DNA of 56,849 nucleotides from 4572-123 sp002084545 (GTDB taxonomy: Bacteria; Desulfobacterota; Desulfobacteria; Desulfobacterales; 4572-123). A program made the translations under genes and the position numbers. The stretch is from the NCBI GenBank assembly GCA_029939715.1, contig JAOZSJ010000010.1:1-56849 (forward strand), read 5' to 3'. Within the stretch, counting starts at the first letter, position 1. Each line of letters starts with the position of its first letter. The notes under the pieces were generated by a model, which saw only the letters and a list, made by a program, of their open reading frames with translations, searched no databases and was not told the DNA's origin. Of the stretch, positions 8,163 through 17,178 are shown in pieces.

Positions 8163-9320
8163 ATGGAACAATATATTAAAAATCTACCGAGTGTTTTCAG
8201 GACAATTAAATCCCTTAAAGAAACAATTATCACCAACATTGTTTTTATGGGCCAAATCCCGGCAGCGACCTTTCATGAAAAAGACCGGAGCCAGGCGTTT
8301 TTAAAACGCCTGGCCACTTTCGGAGTGGATGAATGCTCAACGGACGATTACAACAATCCAATCGGCATCATTCGGGGCACTTCCAACCGGAAACCCCCTA
8401 TTTTTTTAGTGGCCCACATGGATACGGTTTTTGACAGTGACATCGATCATAACTATACGGTCAAAAAAGATACCATCCTGGGTGCCGGCATCCTGGATAA
8501 TTCCGTGAGTATCGGTCTCCTTCTGTCGCTTCCGGCCATTTTAAACGCCCTTGAACTTCGTTTTGAATCGGATATCGTGCTGGCCGGTGTCATCCAGTCC
8601 ATCGGCCGGGGCAACCTGCGCGGCATCCGTCATCTTTTAAAAACCTGGATCACGCCCATAAGGGGCGCGGTATGTATCGAAGGGGTGGAGCTGGGACGGC
8701 TGGATTATTATTCCAGCGGTATGGTACGCGGTGAAATCGACTGCCGGATCCCCATCACTGGGATCAAGTCGGATTTTTCCCGGCCCAACGCGATTTTAAT
8801 GCTCAATGAAGCCATTAATCAGATCCTTAAACTGCGATTACCTCAAAAACCTAAAGTAAACATCGTTTTCGGTAAAATTTCAGGCGGTTTCAAGCACGGC
8901 AAAGACGCGTATGATGCCAGCCTGGGCTTTGAAATTCAAAGCGATTCCGATCAAATGGTAAAACTGCTTTTCAGGGACATCAAAGATATCGTCGATGGGC
9001 TGAATCATGAAAACGACATCGATATGAGTATCAAAACCATCAGTAATACCAGTGCATCCCGGTTGAAATTCAATCATCCCCTGGTTAAAAGCGCGGCTGC
9101 AATCATAAAAAAACTCGATCTTGAACCGATCAGCCAACACTCCGAATCCGAGCTTTCTATTTTTCTTTCCCGAAAGATACCGGCAATCACCCTTGGTGTA
9201 ACCCGGGGACGAAACTATCATTCAAGAAACTCGGAAATGATGATCAAACCCATGTTTAAAGGCATTGCCCAGATTATCGGGGTTTTAATGGCCATAGACA
9301 ACGGAGTTTGCGATGAGTAA
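8163..9320 (+). CDS. M20/M42-like peptidase homologue lacking the catalytic Glu-Glu pair
   Basis: 385 residues with the fold of M20 metallopeptidases: N-terminal catalytic half, central dimerisation segment (about residues 186-300) and C-terminal catalytic half. Metal ligands His85 and Asp87 (AHMDT), Asp112 (GILDNS), Glu173 (CIEGVE) and the final His353 (NYHS) are present. At the site where active members read xEExG, with the general-base glutamate and a ligand glutamate, this protein reads QSIGRGN (residues 145-151). It is therefore probably inactive as a classical dizinc peptidase or uses a different chemistry. It overlaps the next gene (GpgS) by eight bases, so the two are co-translated; a role linked to glucosylglycerate metabolism is inference. 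No good Shine-Dalgarno site is seen. Confidence 0.8.
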   Translation: MEQYIKNLPSVFRTIKSLKETIITNIVFMGQIPAATFHEKDRSQAFLKRLATFGVDECSTDDYNNPIGIIRGTSNRKPPIFLVAHMDTVFDSDIDHNYTVKKDTILGAGILDNSVSIGLLLSLPAILNALELRFESDIVLAGVIQSIGRGNLRGIRHLLKTWITPIRGAVCIEGVELGRLDYYSSGMVRGEIDCRIPITGIKSDFSRPNAILMLNEAINQILKLRLPQKPKVNIVFGKISGGFKHGKDAYDASLGFEIQSDSDQMVKLLFRDIKDIVDGLNHENDIDMSIKTISNTSASRLKFNHPLVKSAAAIIKKLDLEPISQHSESELSIFLSRKIPAITLGVTRGRNYHSRNSEMMIKPMFKGIAQIIGVLMAIDNGVCDE

Positions 9321-10305
9321 AAACTGGCTCACACAAAACACCTTTCACTATTCCGCTTTTCAGGATATCGAACGTCTGGTTAATATAAAAGAAAAAAGGG
9401 ACCTTACGATCTCTCTTTGTCTGCCCACACTCAACGAAGAAAAAACCATCGGCAAGGAGATCCTGATCATGAGATCGGAACTTATGCAGCGGGCTCCCCT
9501 GATCGATGAAATAGTGGTCGTCGATTCCGGGTCCAGTGACCGAACCCTGGAAATTGCCCGCAACTATGGAGCAAAAACCTATGAGTCGATCAATATTTTT
9601 CCTGATCTTGAAAGCTATATGGGCAAAGGCGAAAACCTCTGGAAGGCGCTTTATATTACAAATGGCGATATCATTGTCTACCTGGACGCCGATATTAAAA
9701 ATATTCATCACCGATTTGCATACGGCCTGATCGGCCCCCTGCTGATGGATCGACGGATAAAATTCACCAAGGCCTTTTATGACCGCCCCATCAGTACCGG
9801 CAAAACGATGCGGCCCACCGGCGGAGGCCGGGTAACGGAATTGGTTATCAGGCCCCTTTTTTCACTATTTTTTCCTGAGCTGGCCCAGATCATTCAACCC
9901 CTTTCCGGCGAATATGCAGGGTTTCGTGACCTTTTCCAGCAAATTTCCTTTCCTATCGGTTATGGGGTGGAAACCAGCATGATTTTGGATATATATGATA
10001 AATGGGGTCTTGATGTCATTGCCCAGGTGGACCTGGAAAAACGTATTCACCGCAATCAGAGCACCAAGGCACTGGGCAAAATGGCATTTGTGATTTTAAA
10101 AACATTTTGCAACCGCCTTGAACAACTCGATATGGTTGATATCAAGCGCAATTTATACAATGAAATGATACAGTACAATATGGTCAAAGACAGTTATCAA
10201 CCCGATATTTGCAAAATTCAGGCTATGGAAAGGCCGCCGATTATTGAAATCCCAGCATATCGGGAAAGATTCAGCGATGCGGACTCAGGAAAACAGGAAA
10301 AGTGA
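9313..10305 (+). CDS. gpgS: Glucosyl-3-phosphoglycerate synthase (GT81 family)
   Basis: 330 residues. The enzyme transfers glucose from an NDP-glucose to 3-phosphoglycerate, making the precursor of the compatible solute glucosylglycerate. Family motifs are all present: PTLNEEKTIG, VVVDSGSSDRT, the metal-binding YLDADI, YDRP followed by GGGRVTEL, PLSGEYAGFRDL, GYGVETS and RIHRNQ. The ATG at 9313 lies inside the end of the M20-like gene. No phosphatase gene (gpgP) follows; it would be needed to finish glucosylglycerate unless supplied elsewhere. Mannosyl-3-phosphoglycerate synthase is less likely because the TELV and GEYAG motifs fit GpgS better. Confidence 0.88.
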   Translation: MSKNWLTQNTFHYSAFQDIERLVNIKEKRDLTISLCLPTLNEEKTIGKEILIMRSELMQRAPLIDEIVVVDSGSSDRTLEIARNYGAKTYESINIFPDLESYMGKGENLWKALYITNGDIIVYLDADIKNIHHRFAYGLIGPLLMDRRIKFTKAFYDRPISTGKTMRPTGGGRVTELVIRPLFSLFFPELAQIIQPLSGEYAGFRDLFQQISFPIGYGVETSMILDIYDKWGLDVIAQVDLEKRIHRNQSTKALGKMAFVILKTFCNRLEQLDMVDIKRNLYNEMIQYNMVKDSYQPDICKIQAMERPPIIEIPAYRERFSDADSGKQEK

Positions 10306-10374
10306 AAAATTGTGCTAATTGCTGAAAGCTAACTGCTGATCGCTCAATTTAGTTAAATAAAATCGATAAAATAC

Positions 10375-10396
10375 ATTGTAATTTACGAATTACAAT
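10375..10396. promoter_or_regulatory. Perfect 9-bp inverted repeat before moaA
   Basis: ATTGTAATT and AATTACAAT flank a four-base centre (TACG), ending 20 bases before the moaA ATG. It could be a dimeric operator or an RNA hairpin limiting translation. No known consensus is matched with confidence. Confidence 0.45.
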
Positions 10397-10416
10397 CGAG
10401 AGAATAAGAATTTCTT

Positions 10417-11445
10417 ATGAAACAACTGCATTCATTCGACAATCAGCTCTTTTTACCGGATATGGAACTTGTTGACACCTACAGACGGCACCTGAACTAT
10501 CTGCGTGTATCTGTTACCGACCGGTGCAACCTGCAGTGCATTTACTGTATCCCCCAGGGCAAAATCAAAAATCTGCCTCACGCGGAGGTGCTGCGCTACG
10601 AAGAGATTCTGCGAATTGTACGCATCGGCGTTCATCTCGGCATTTCAAAGGTGCGGATAACCGGCGGAGAGCCCCTGGTTCGAAAAGGTATCTATGGCTT
10701 TTTAGGAAAATTAAATTCCATAAAAGGACTGAAGGATGTTTCCCTGACAACCAACGGTGTTCTGCTGAAAAACAACCTGGATAAAATCAAGACGGCAGGT
10801 ATCAAGCGGCTTAATATCAGCCTGGACACATTGAACCCGGCTAAATTCAAGCGTATTACCCGACACGCTCATTTCTCCGATGTCTGGGACGGCATTATGA
10901 AGGCCCATGAAATGGGATTTGCCCCGATCAAGCTTAATATTGTCATCTTAAGGGGAATCAATGACAATGAGATCCTTGATCTGGCCCGGCTTTCCCTGGA
11001 CTATCCGTTTCATGTCCGGTTTATCGAATATATGCCTATTGGAGATGCGGGGATCATCGATGGTCAGACAATATTAACTCCGGAAATAAAAAACCGCCTG
11101 CACCAGCTGGGAGAATTGACCGTTGTTCAAAACAAGGTTACCGACGGTCCGGCTCTGCGGTTCAAATTTCCAGATGCACCCGGCGAAGTCGGCTTTATCA
11201 GTGCTATCAGCCACCATTTCTGCCATACATGCAACCGGTTGCGGTTAACGGCCAGCGGCCAGCTCAGGCCCTGTCTGCTTGCAGACACACAGTTTGATTT
11301 AAAGGAGCCCCTGCGACAGGGCTATCTTGACCGGGATCTGGCCGAAATCTTCTTTAAAGCCGCAGGCTTCAAACAACGGGAACACCATCTGGCCGGCAAC
11401 CGGCCATCAAAAGTTGCAGGGCAGATGTCCGCCATCGGCGGCTGA
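10417..11445 (+). CDS. moaA: GTP 3',8-cyclase (molybdenum cofactor biosynthesis protein A)
   Basis: 342 residues, full length. This radical SAM enzyme converts GTP to 3',8-cyclo-GTP, the first step of molybdopterin synthesis. The SAM cluster cysteines are C37, C41 and C44 (TDRCNLQCIYC). The C-terminal substrate cluster is formed by CHTCNRLRLTASGQLRPC, and the protein ends in the functional Gly-Gly. ITGGEPLVR is the SAM-binding motif. The gene stands alone: no other moa/moe genes are adjacent. Molybdopterin would serve formate dehydrogenases or aldehyde oxidoreductases typical of this kind of anaerobe. Confidence 0.97.
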   Translation: MKQLHSFDNQLFLPDMELVDTYRRHLNYLRVSVTDRCNLQCIYCIPQGKIKNLPHAEVLRYEEILRIVRIGVHLGISKVRITGGEPLVRKGIYGFLGKLNSIKGLKDVSLTTNGVLLKNNLDKIKTAGIKRLNISLDTLNPAKFKRITRHAHFSDVWDGIMKAHEMGFAPIKLNIVILRGINDNEILDLARLSLDYPFHVRFIEYMPIGDAGIIDGQTILTPEIKNRLHQLGELTVVQNKVTDGPALRFKFPDAPGEVGFISAISHHFCHTCNRLRLTASGQLRPCLLADTQFDLKEPLRQGYLDRDLAEIFFKAAGFKQREHHLAGNRPSKVAGQMSAIGG

Positions 11446-11462
11446 ATTTTGCCAAAAAAAAT

Positions 11463-11518
11463 GCCTGGGCAAGAGAATCGAGTCTGTAATAAACAGCGCA
11501 ACATCAGGAGGCCCAGGC
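11463..11518. terminator. Inverted repeat between convergent genes
   Basis: GCCTGGGC (11463-11470) and GCCCAGGC (11511-11518) pair across a loop of 40 bases; on the + strand TTTAATTTT follows. It sits between the convergent 3' ends of moaA and dctM and may end moaA transcription. The rest of the 270-base gap shows nothing else recognisable. Confidence 0.45.
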
Positions 11519-11715
11519 TTTAATTTTGCTTAAACCACATGAAAGGGTAGTCAGTATCGTAGCAATAAGGAGCCCTCACGCAACAGATATCGCAGTAGTT
11601 TAAGCTTTTGAAGAAGGACAGTTATCAGACACAAATCAAATAATCAAGTTTTTTTTACATATTTTAAAAAATTAATCTTTTTTAGTTCAAATAGTTACAG
11701 TTTTTCCGTTTTCAT

Positions 11716-13020
11716 TTACTGCATCAATCTCGGCAAAAGCGTGACGATTTCAGGAAACAGCATCAGGATCAGCACGCAAATCAAGTACGCCGGCAGAAAA
11801 AAAGACACCCCCTTGAACACATCCTTAAGAGGGATATCCCCGGCCATGCCGCCCACCACATAGGTGGTCGCACCCACGGGCGGCGTGACCGCTCCCAGGG
11901 TAGTGATCACTGTAATGGTCACGGCAAACCAGAGTGGATCATACCCCAGCTCAAGTGCCACGGGGAAAAAGATGGGAATCGTAATCAGCAAAAGGGCCAG
12001 CGCATCCATGACCGCGCCGCCTACAATATAGATGGCAAATATGATGGCCATGATCACCATGTCCGAAACCGGAAGTCCCACAACCCACTGGGCAATATCA
12101 AAAGGGATCCGGGTCACGGCAAGAAAGCGCCCGAATATCATGGCGCCGGCAATAATCGTGATCACCATACAGGAGACCCGCAGTGTATCCGACACCGAGG
12201 CCAGAAACCCTTTCCAGCTGAGCCGCCCCTGAAGTACGCTGATCACAACAGCAAAGAACGAGCCGGCGGCACCGGCTTCCGTCGGCGTGAAATAGCCGAA
12301 ATAGAGGCCCAGCATAACCAGCAAAAACAGACAGATCATTTCAAATGCACCAGTCAGGGCCTTTAATTTTTCAACAATGCCTGATTTCGGCCCCGCCGGT
12401 CCCCATTGAGGCTGAAAACGACAAATCACATACACCGAAAACATCAGCAGGGCGGCCAGGATGACGCCGGCCCCGATACCGCCATAAAAAAGCCTGGCAA
12501 TGGACTGCTCGGTGGAAAGGCCTATTACAATCAGTACAACACTGGGGGGAATCACGACCCCTAAAGTCGAACCACAGGCAATGGCGCCGGTGCTGAGTTT
12601 GGGGTCATAGCCGTATTTTTTCATCTCGGGCAGGGCCACGGTTGTCATTGTAGCCGCTGTGGCGGCGTTGGAACCGCAGATAGCTGAAAAGGCCGCACAG
12701 GCCATGACCGTGGCCATGGCAATACCGCCACGGATATGCCCAACCCATTTATACGCAGCCCTGTACAGTTTCTCGTTGACCCCGGAGTAAAATGCAATCT
12801 GCCCCATAAAAATAAAAAGCGGAATAACGGTCAATCCATACTTGGAAAAAGTGTCCCACAGGACAGAACCCGCCATATTCAACCCGGCCTTGACCGAAAC
12901 GACATGACAAAATCCGCAGAACCCAACAATGGCCATGGCAAACCCCACGGGCGTACCCAGAAAAAACAGGACCAGAAGCAAAACAATAATCCCGGTAACG
13001 CCTACGACTGCAAGGCTCAC
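11716..13020 (-). CDS. dctM: TRAP transporter large permease (DctM family)
   Basis: 434 residues, very hydrophobic, about 12 membrane segments in the DctM arrangement. Recognisable family segments are LFFLGTPVGFAMA near the N-terminus, the ACAAFSAICGSNAATAATM stretch and CGSTLGVVIPPSVVLIVIG, plus GAVTPPVGATTYV near the C-terminus. It is the sodium-driven core of a tripartite ATP-independent periplasmic transporter and works with DctQ (one base upstream) and the binding protein DctP. It is the last gene of the iorA-iorB-dctPQM operon, so its expression should follow the tryptophan attenuator. Substrates of TRAP systems are usually carboxylates. Confidence 0.95.
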   Translation of the reverse strand: MSLAVVGVTGIIVLLLVLFFLGTPVGFAMAIVGFCGFCHVVSVKAGLNMAGSVLWDTFSKYGLTVIPLFIFMGQIAFYSGVNEKLYRAAYKWVGHIRGGIAMATVMACAAFSAICGSNAATAATMTTVALPEMKKYGYDPKLSTGAIACGSTLGVVIPPSVVLIVIGLSTEQSIARLFYGGIGAGVILAALLMFSVYVICRFQPQWGPAGPKSGIVEKLKALTGAFEMICLFLLVMLGLYFGYFTPTEAGAAGSFFAVVISVLQGRLSWKGFLASVSDTLRVSCMVITIIAGAMIFGRFLAVTRIPFDIAQWVVGLPVSDMVIMAIIFAIYIVGGAVMDALALLLITIPIFFPVALELGYDPLWFAVTITVITTLGAVTPPVGATTYVVGGMAGDIPLKDVFKGVSFFLPAYLICVLILMLFPEIVTLLPRLMQ

Positions 13021-13021
13021 G

Positions 13022-13519
13022 TTACGCCTCCCTTTCAGGCAAAATTGTTCTGATCAAATCCGTTAGAAAAACAAGGGCCAGGGCACCGCATCCCAGGGCC
13101 ACGCAAAATGTAAACGGATAATATATAATCCCCAGCGTTTCAGTGACTTCACCGAAGTTTTTCAGAATACCGGCTTTTCTGGCGATCTGCCATGCCGCCA
13201 TCATAAAAAAAAGCATCCCGGCAAGGCTGTTTGTAAAATTTAAAGCCCGCCTGGCTCTGTCTGAAAATCTGTTCATCAAAATATCCACCGCAATATGTCC
13301 CCGTTTAATCTGGGTATACCCGAGGGCAAATGCGGCGGTTACCGCACCAAAAAACCCCATGAGCTCAAAAGTGCCGCGTACCGGCATTCCGAATATGCGG
13401 CAGGCAATATTGGTGCAGGTCAGCACCACCATGCCCACCAGAAAAATTCCCCCGCAGAACATAAGCGTTTTGTTTGCATACAGGCTGATTAGATCTAATA
13501 ATTTCATTTTACTTCGCAT
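13022..13519 (-). CDS. dctQ: TRAP transporter small permease (DctQ family)
   Basis: 165 residues with four predicted membrane helices, the standard size and topology of DctQ. It forms the membrane complex with DctM. The first ATG (13519) lies within the end of dctP; a second ATG at 13507 would leave one base between the genes and is nearly as plausible. One base separates its stop from dctM. The tight spacing shows a single transcript and probably coupled translation. Confidence 0.92.
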   Translation of the reverse strand: MRSKMKLLDLISLYANKTLMFCGGIFLVGMVVLTCTNIACRIFGMPVRGTFELMGFFGAVTAAFALGYTQIKRGHIAVDILMNRFSDRARRALNFTNSLAGMLFFMMAAWQIARKAGILKNFGEVTETLGIIYYPFTFCVALGCGALALVFLTDLIRTILPEREA

Positions 13520-14531
13520 ACTTATCGGCCAGGTCCTTCACATGTTTTATAATGGCATCCGCGGGCAGCCCCTTGGCGGCAGCTTTGTCCTTCCAGTTAT
13601 CGACGATAGAAGACAACCGGCTGTCCCATTTTGCCTTTTCCGCTCCATCCAGATTGATAAATTCAACATTATGGACCTTTTTTGACCACGCAACCGATTC
13701 TTTAACATGACTGTCCATATAATTTCCGGTCCATTCGGACTGTTCGACGATAAGATCTTCGAGTACCTTTTGAACATCGGCGGGCAGAGAATTCCAGCGG
13801 TCCATATTCATGACCACGGCAAATGGGTAGATCGCAGTGTTGGTCATGGTAACATAGCGGCACAATTCAGCGAATTTAAAATCTTTTAAGGATTCCAGTG
13901 AAGAGAGCTCTCCCTGAACAACCCCTTTTTGCAGGGCTTCCGGGTATGCTGATTTGGGCATGCCCACCGGATTAGCGCCCCAGGCCTTGAGAATCTGCGC
14001 CGCGCCGCCCGAGGCTCTCAAATCGAGCCCCTTGATGTCGTCCAGATTCCGAACAGGCTTGCGGGACATGATATTGGAAGGAGCCGTGGCAAACATGGCC
14101 AGGACTTTTACCTTGGCAAATGCCCGGGGTTTAAATTTTTTATAAAGATCCAGCAATACCAAGGAACCACTGCGAGCATCGGATATACCAAGGGGCAGAC
14201 CGGCGGCATTGGTGACCATAAAACGGCCCGGCTGATAGGCCATGCATAAATTGCCGATATCGGCCTGTCCCGCAATAACACCATCCATCATACCCTTGGC
14301 CCCCAGCAACGTCCCACCGGGATAGGTATTCACCACCACTTTCCCATTTGTGCGCTTTTCCACTTCGGTTTTCCATCGCTCCATCTGTACACAGGGAAAC
14401 GTCGGGGCCGGCGGGAAATTGGCATAGCTCAGCTTGATGGTATCGGCAGCGGTATGCGCCGGAACCAGAACAGGAATCAGCAGGACGGCAAGTAAGAGTG
14501 ACATTAGAGTAAAACTTGTTCTTCTTTTCAT
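13509..14531 (-). CDS. dctP: TRAP transporter substrate-binding protein (DctP family)
   Basis: 340 residues with a cleavable signal peptide (about residues 1-30). The periplasmic protein captures the substrate and delivers it to DctQM. Family features include LSYANFPPAP, YPGGTLLG and the conserved arginine in LDLRASGG that normally salt-bridges the carboxylate of the ligand, so an organic acid is expected. The ATG at 14531 follows GGAGGGAG at ideal spacing; an ATG 15 bases upstream sits on that site and is rejected. Because it shares an operon with indolepyruvate oxidoreductase, an aryl acid such as indoleacetate or phenylacetate is a reasonable guess (inference). Confidence 0.93.
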   Translation of the reverse strand: MKRRTSFTLMSLLLAVLLIPVLVPAHTAADTIKLSYANFPPAPTFPCVQMERWKTEVEKRTNGKVVVNTYPGGTLLGAKGMMDGVIAGQADIGNLCMAYQPGRFMVTNAAGLPLGISDARSGSLVLLDLYKKFKPRAFAKVKVLAMFATAPSNIMSRKPVRNLDDIKGLDLRASGGAAQILKAWGANPVGMPKSAYPEALQKGVVQGELSSLESLKDFKFAELCRYVTMTNTAIYPFAVVMNMDRWNSLPADVQKVLEDLIVEQSEWTGNYMDSHVKESVAWSKKVHNVEFINLDGAEKAKWDSRLSSIVDNWKDKAAAKGLPADAIIKHVKDLADKYAK

Positions 14532-14626
14532 AATAACTCCCTCCATACATTCTTTTGTTGTTGCAGGTTGCTGCCTGGCCGCCGGATACTATATCAAGCT
14601 GTATCAAGGGCAAGACACTAAATAAT

Positions 14627-15193
14627 CTATACTTCCCGGGCAGTATAGCCCGCTTCCAGAGCATCAAGGGCCGGCTCCAGCATTTTCGGTCTGGCCGCCA
14701 GGCGGTTTTTCAACACGGCCCGGATTCTCCCGATACTGCAAAACAGTGTATTTTGATCATCTGTTTTTGATATGGCTGCCATGGCATAGCCAAGCATAAT
14801 CAGATTGACCGCGCGCGGATCATCGATTTTTACCGCCAGGCTGTCTGCATTGACGGAATAGACGGGATTGACAATGTCATCCATATCACCGCCCGGATGA
14901 TTTACGACGATCCAGCCCTCTTTTTTTAAAAAAAAGTGATGCCGGGAAATATTTTCCATCTTCAGGGCCAGCAGACCGTCGGCCTGCATGGGGCGGATAA
15001 GAGGGCTTGCAAAGCCGCCTACCTTGAGATGCGACAGCACGGTTCCGCCTCTCTGAGCCATGCCGTGGGTTTCCGATGTAAAAACCTCAAGCCCTTTATC
15101 AATTGCCGCTTCGGCCAGAAGACGGGTAACAAAAAGCACTCCCTGTCCGCCCACGCCGCTGATTACGATCTGCTGCTGTATTGAACTGTTCAT
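14627..15193 (-). CDS. iorB: Indolepyruvate:ferredoxin oxidoreductase, beta subunit
   Basis: 188 residues, the usual size. It is the gamma-domain type subunit of 2-oxoacid:ferredoxin oxidoreductases: IVISGVGGQGVLFVTRLLAEAA and ETHGMAQRGGTVLSHLKVG are diagnostic. With IorA it interconverts arylpyruvates and arylacetyl-CoA with ferredoxin and CO2 in the cytoplasm. The gene lies 31 bases after iorA and 95 bases before dctP on the same strand. It ends in TAG with another TAG three codons on. Confidence 0.94.
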   Translation of the reverse strand: MNSSIQQQIVISGVGGQGVLFVTRLLAEAAIDKGLEVFTSETHGMAQRGGTVLSHLKVGGFASPLIRPMQADGLLALKMENISRHHFFLKKEGWIVVNHPGGDMDDIVNPVYSVNADSLAVKIDDPRAVNLIMLGYAMAAISKTDDQNTLFCSIGRIRAVLKNRLAARPKMLEPALDALEAGYTAREV

Positions 15194-15224
15194 AACAACT
15201 CCTGCTTTTTATTTTTCAAAACCG

Positions 15225-17039
15225 TCAATTTGCCGGTTGAATCGCCTTTTTGGGGCATACATGCACACAGACTCCGCAATCGCTGCACTGGGCCGTATCG
15301 ATCCGGACGCACTTATTTTCTTCGTCAAATACCAGGGCCGGACACTCAAAATGATCGATGCAGTATTTACACCCGTCACAGTCATCCGTTATTTTAACCT
15401 TGACACGGCCCGCGGATGGTTCCGGGTGCAGTCTGTCGAGCAGGCAGCCGTGCCTTGCAATCACCACGGCCGGGCCGTTTTTTCGGCTGTGCACCACCGC
15501 CTCTCTTACAAGGGGAATAAAGGTGTCCAGTTGACAGGGATCGGCAGTGCGGACAAAATCCATACCACAGCCTTTGACCAGTTTTTCGATATCAACCGCC
15601 ACCAGGGGTTCACTGCCGATTCCCAGGCCGCTGGCCGGCGTGGGCTGGTTCCCGGTCATGGCCGTGGTCCGGTTATCCAGGATCACCAGGACAAAATGGA
15701 CATTCTGGGAAACCGCATCTATCAGGGCCGGAAGTCCGGCATGAAAAAAAGTGGAATCCCCGATGGTGGCAACAATGTCCGGCCGTTTGGCCTGATTTTT
15801 ATACGCATGATAAAAACCGGCCGCCTGGCTGATGGCGGCGCCCATACACAGGACCGTGTCCACGGCTCCAAGATTAATACCCAGGGTGTAACATCCGATG
15901 TCACTGGTATAAATTGCCCTGGGGGCCGCCTTTTTAATGGCAAAAAAACTGGCCCGGTGGGGGCATCCGGCACACAGGGTGGGGCGCCGGCCCGGGACCT
16001 GGGCCGACTCGATCCTTATCTGCTCGATCCCGGCAAATTTTCTGATCATATTTTCAATGATCTCGGGTGCCAGTTCTCCGACCCGGGGTACCGAGCTGTT
16101 GATTTTACCCCTGACATGCCGCCGATTTGCCATCTGCATTTCGATAACACCGGTTGTTTCCTCGATAACCAGGATATCCTCATGGGCATCCGTGATCTGC
16201 GCTATAAACTTTTCATGCAGGGGAAAAGGCTGGAGCACCTGGTAGACGGGTATGGTTTCCCACAGATCGAGCTGGCTGAAAATTTCTTTTGCATGGGCCG
16301 CGGCTACGCCGGAAACCACCAGCGCCTTTTTACCCACGGTTTCCGGGTTCAGGCATATTGGCGCGGTTTTTTCATAAACAGCCATGCCGGTCAGTTTTTT
16401 CTCCAGTTGGGTATGAAGCTGAAACCGGAATTTCGGGGTGGCGGCCCAGCGCGTCGGATCCTTTTGAAAATCGGCCAGATTCTGTGTTTCGGCGATGACC
16501 TTTTCGGCAATATCCTGCCGTGAATGGCACACACGTGTTGTGGGACGCAGCATCACCGGAATTTCAAATTTTTCCGAAAGTTCATATGCAAGGGCAATCA
16601 TCTCCTTTGCCTGGGCCGGCGAATCCGGATCCAGCACCGGTATCTTGGCCATCATGGCCATCATCCGGCTGTCCTGCTCGGTCTGGGAAGAGTGCGGGCC
16701 GGGATCATCCGCGCTGATGATCACAAATCCACCCCTGGTTCCCATATAGGCGGCACTCATCAAAGGATCGGACGCCACATTCAGTCCCACCTGTTTCATG
16801 GTTACAGAGGCACGCAGGCCGCTCATGCTGCCTGCATAGGCTATCTCAAATGCGACCTTTTCATTGACGGCCCACTGGGTATGCATGGGAATGCCGTTTT
16901 GTTTTTGAAACACGGCCACGGCCCCGAGAATTTCAGACGCCGGAGTTCCCGGATACGAGGTGGCCACGGCACATCCGTTTTCCACAAGCCCGCGTGCAAT
17001 GGCCTCATTACCCAGCATTAACTTTCTTTCTGTCACCAT
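15225..17039 (-). CDS. iorA: Indolepyruvate:ferredoxin oxidoreductase, alpha subunit
   Basis: 604 residues, full length. Domain order is pyruvate:ferredoxin oxidoreductase domain (GNEAIARGLVENGCAVATSYPGTP), domain II, a thiamine-pyrophosphate domain (GDSTFFHAG...LDNRTTAMTG) and a C-terminal ferredoxin with two [4Fe-4S] motifs, CDGCKYC...CP and CSDCGVCVHVCP. The enzyme oxidises indolepyruvate, or runs in reverse to make arylpyruvates from arylacetyl-CoA. It is the first gene of iorAB-dctPQM. The ATG follows GGGAGG. A terminator ends 14 bases before the start codon and a Trp-rich leader peptide precedes it, so transcription into this gene is probably attenuated by tryptophan. Confidence 0.96.
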   Translation of the reverse strand: MVTERKLMLGNEAIARGLVENGCAVATSYPGTPASEILGAVAVFQKQNGIPMHTQWAVNEKVAFEIAYAGSMSGLRASVTMKQVGLNVASDPLMSAAYMGTRGGFVIISADDPGPHSSQTEQDSRMMAMMAKIPVLDPDSPAQAKEMIALAYELSEKFEIPVMLRPTTRVCHSRQDIAEKVIAETQNLADFQKDPTRWAATPKFRFQLHTQLEKKLTGMAVYEKTAPICLNPETVGKKALVVSGVAAAHAKEIFSQLDLWETIPVYQVLQPFPLHEKFIAQITDAHEDILVIEETTGVIEMQMANRRHVRGKINSSVPRVGELAPEIIENMIRKFAGIEQIRIESAQVPGRRPTLCAGCPHRASFFAIKKAAPRAIYTSDIGCYTLGINLGAVDTVLCMGAAISQAAGFYHAYKNQAKRPDIVATIGDSTFFHAGLPALIDAVSQNVHFVLVILDNRTTAMTGNQPTPASGLGIGSEPLVAVDIEKLVKGCGMDFVRTADPCQLDTFIPLVREAVVHSRKNGPAVVIARHGCLLDRLHPEPSAGRVKVKITDDCDGCKYCIDHFECPALVFDEENKCVRIDTAQCSDCGVCVHVCPKKAIQPAN

Positions 17040-17053
17040 AATCCTCCCTTTAA

Positions 17054-17094
17054 ATAAAAAAAGCCGGAGTTTTTTGCAGAAACCCCGGCTTTTA
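17054..17094 (-). terminator. Attenuator: intrinsic terminator in the iorA leader
   Basis: On the minus strand AAAAGCCGGGGTTT pairs with AAACTCCGGCTTTT, a 14-bp stem with a single G.U wobble and a seven-base loop, followed by seven T (17062-17056). It lies between the leader peptide and iorA. Just upstream GGCTCTTT can pair with the 5' arm (AAAAGCC) to form a competing antiterminator. This is the arrangement of a translation-controlled attenuator. Confidence 0.88.
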
Positions 17095-17178
17095 AACCGA
17101 AAGAGCCGTGAACTGCTTCTGCGTTAACCGCCAAAAGCTGCCCACAACCCTGATATTAATTTTATTCAGACTGGTGAG

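Noticed and set aside
14618..14629. Pyl readthrough of the iorB amber stop
   Set aside because: A second in-frame TAG follows after two codons and there is no conserved extension; it is an ordinary stop.
15060..16523. 487-codon open frame on the + strand opposite iorB/iorA
   Set aside because: It lies antisense to two well recognised proteins and shows no family features; it is a shadow of high-GC coding sequence.
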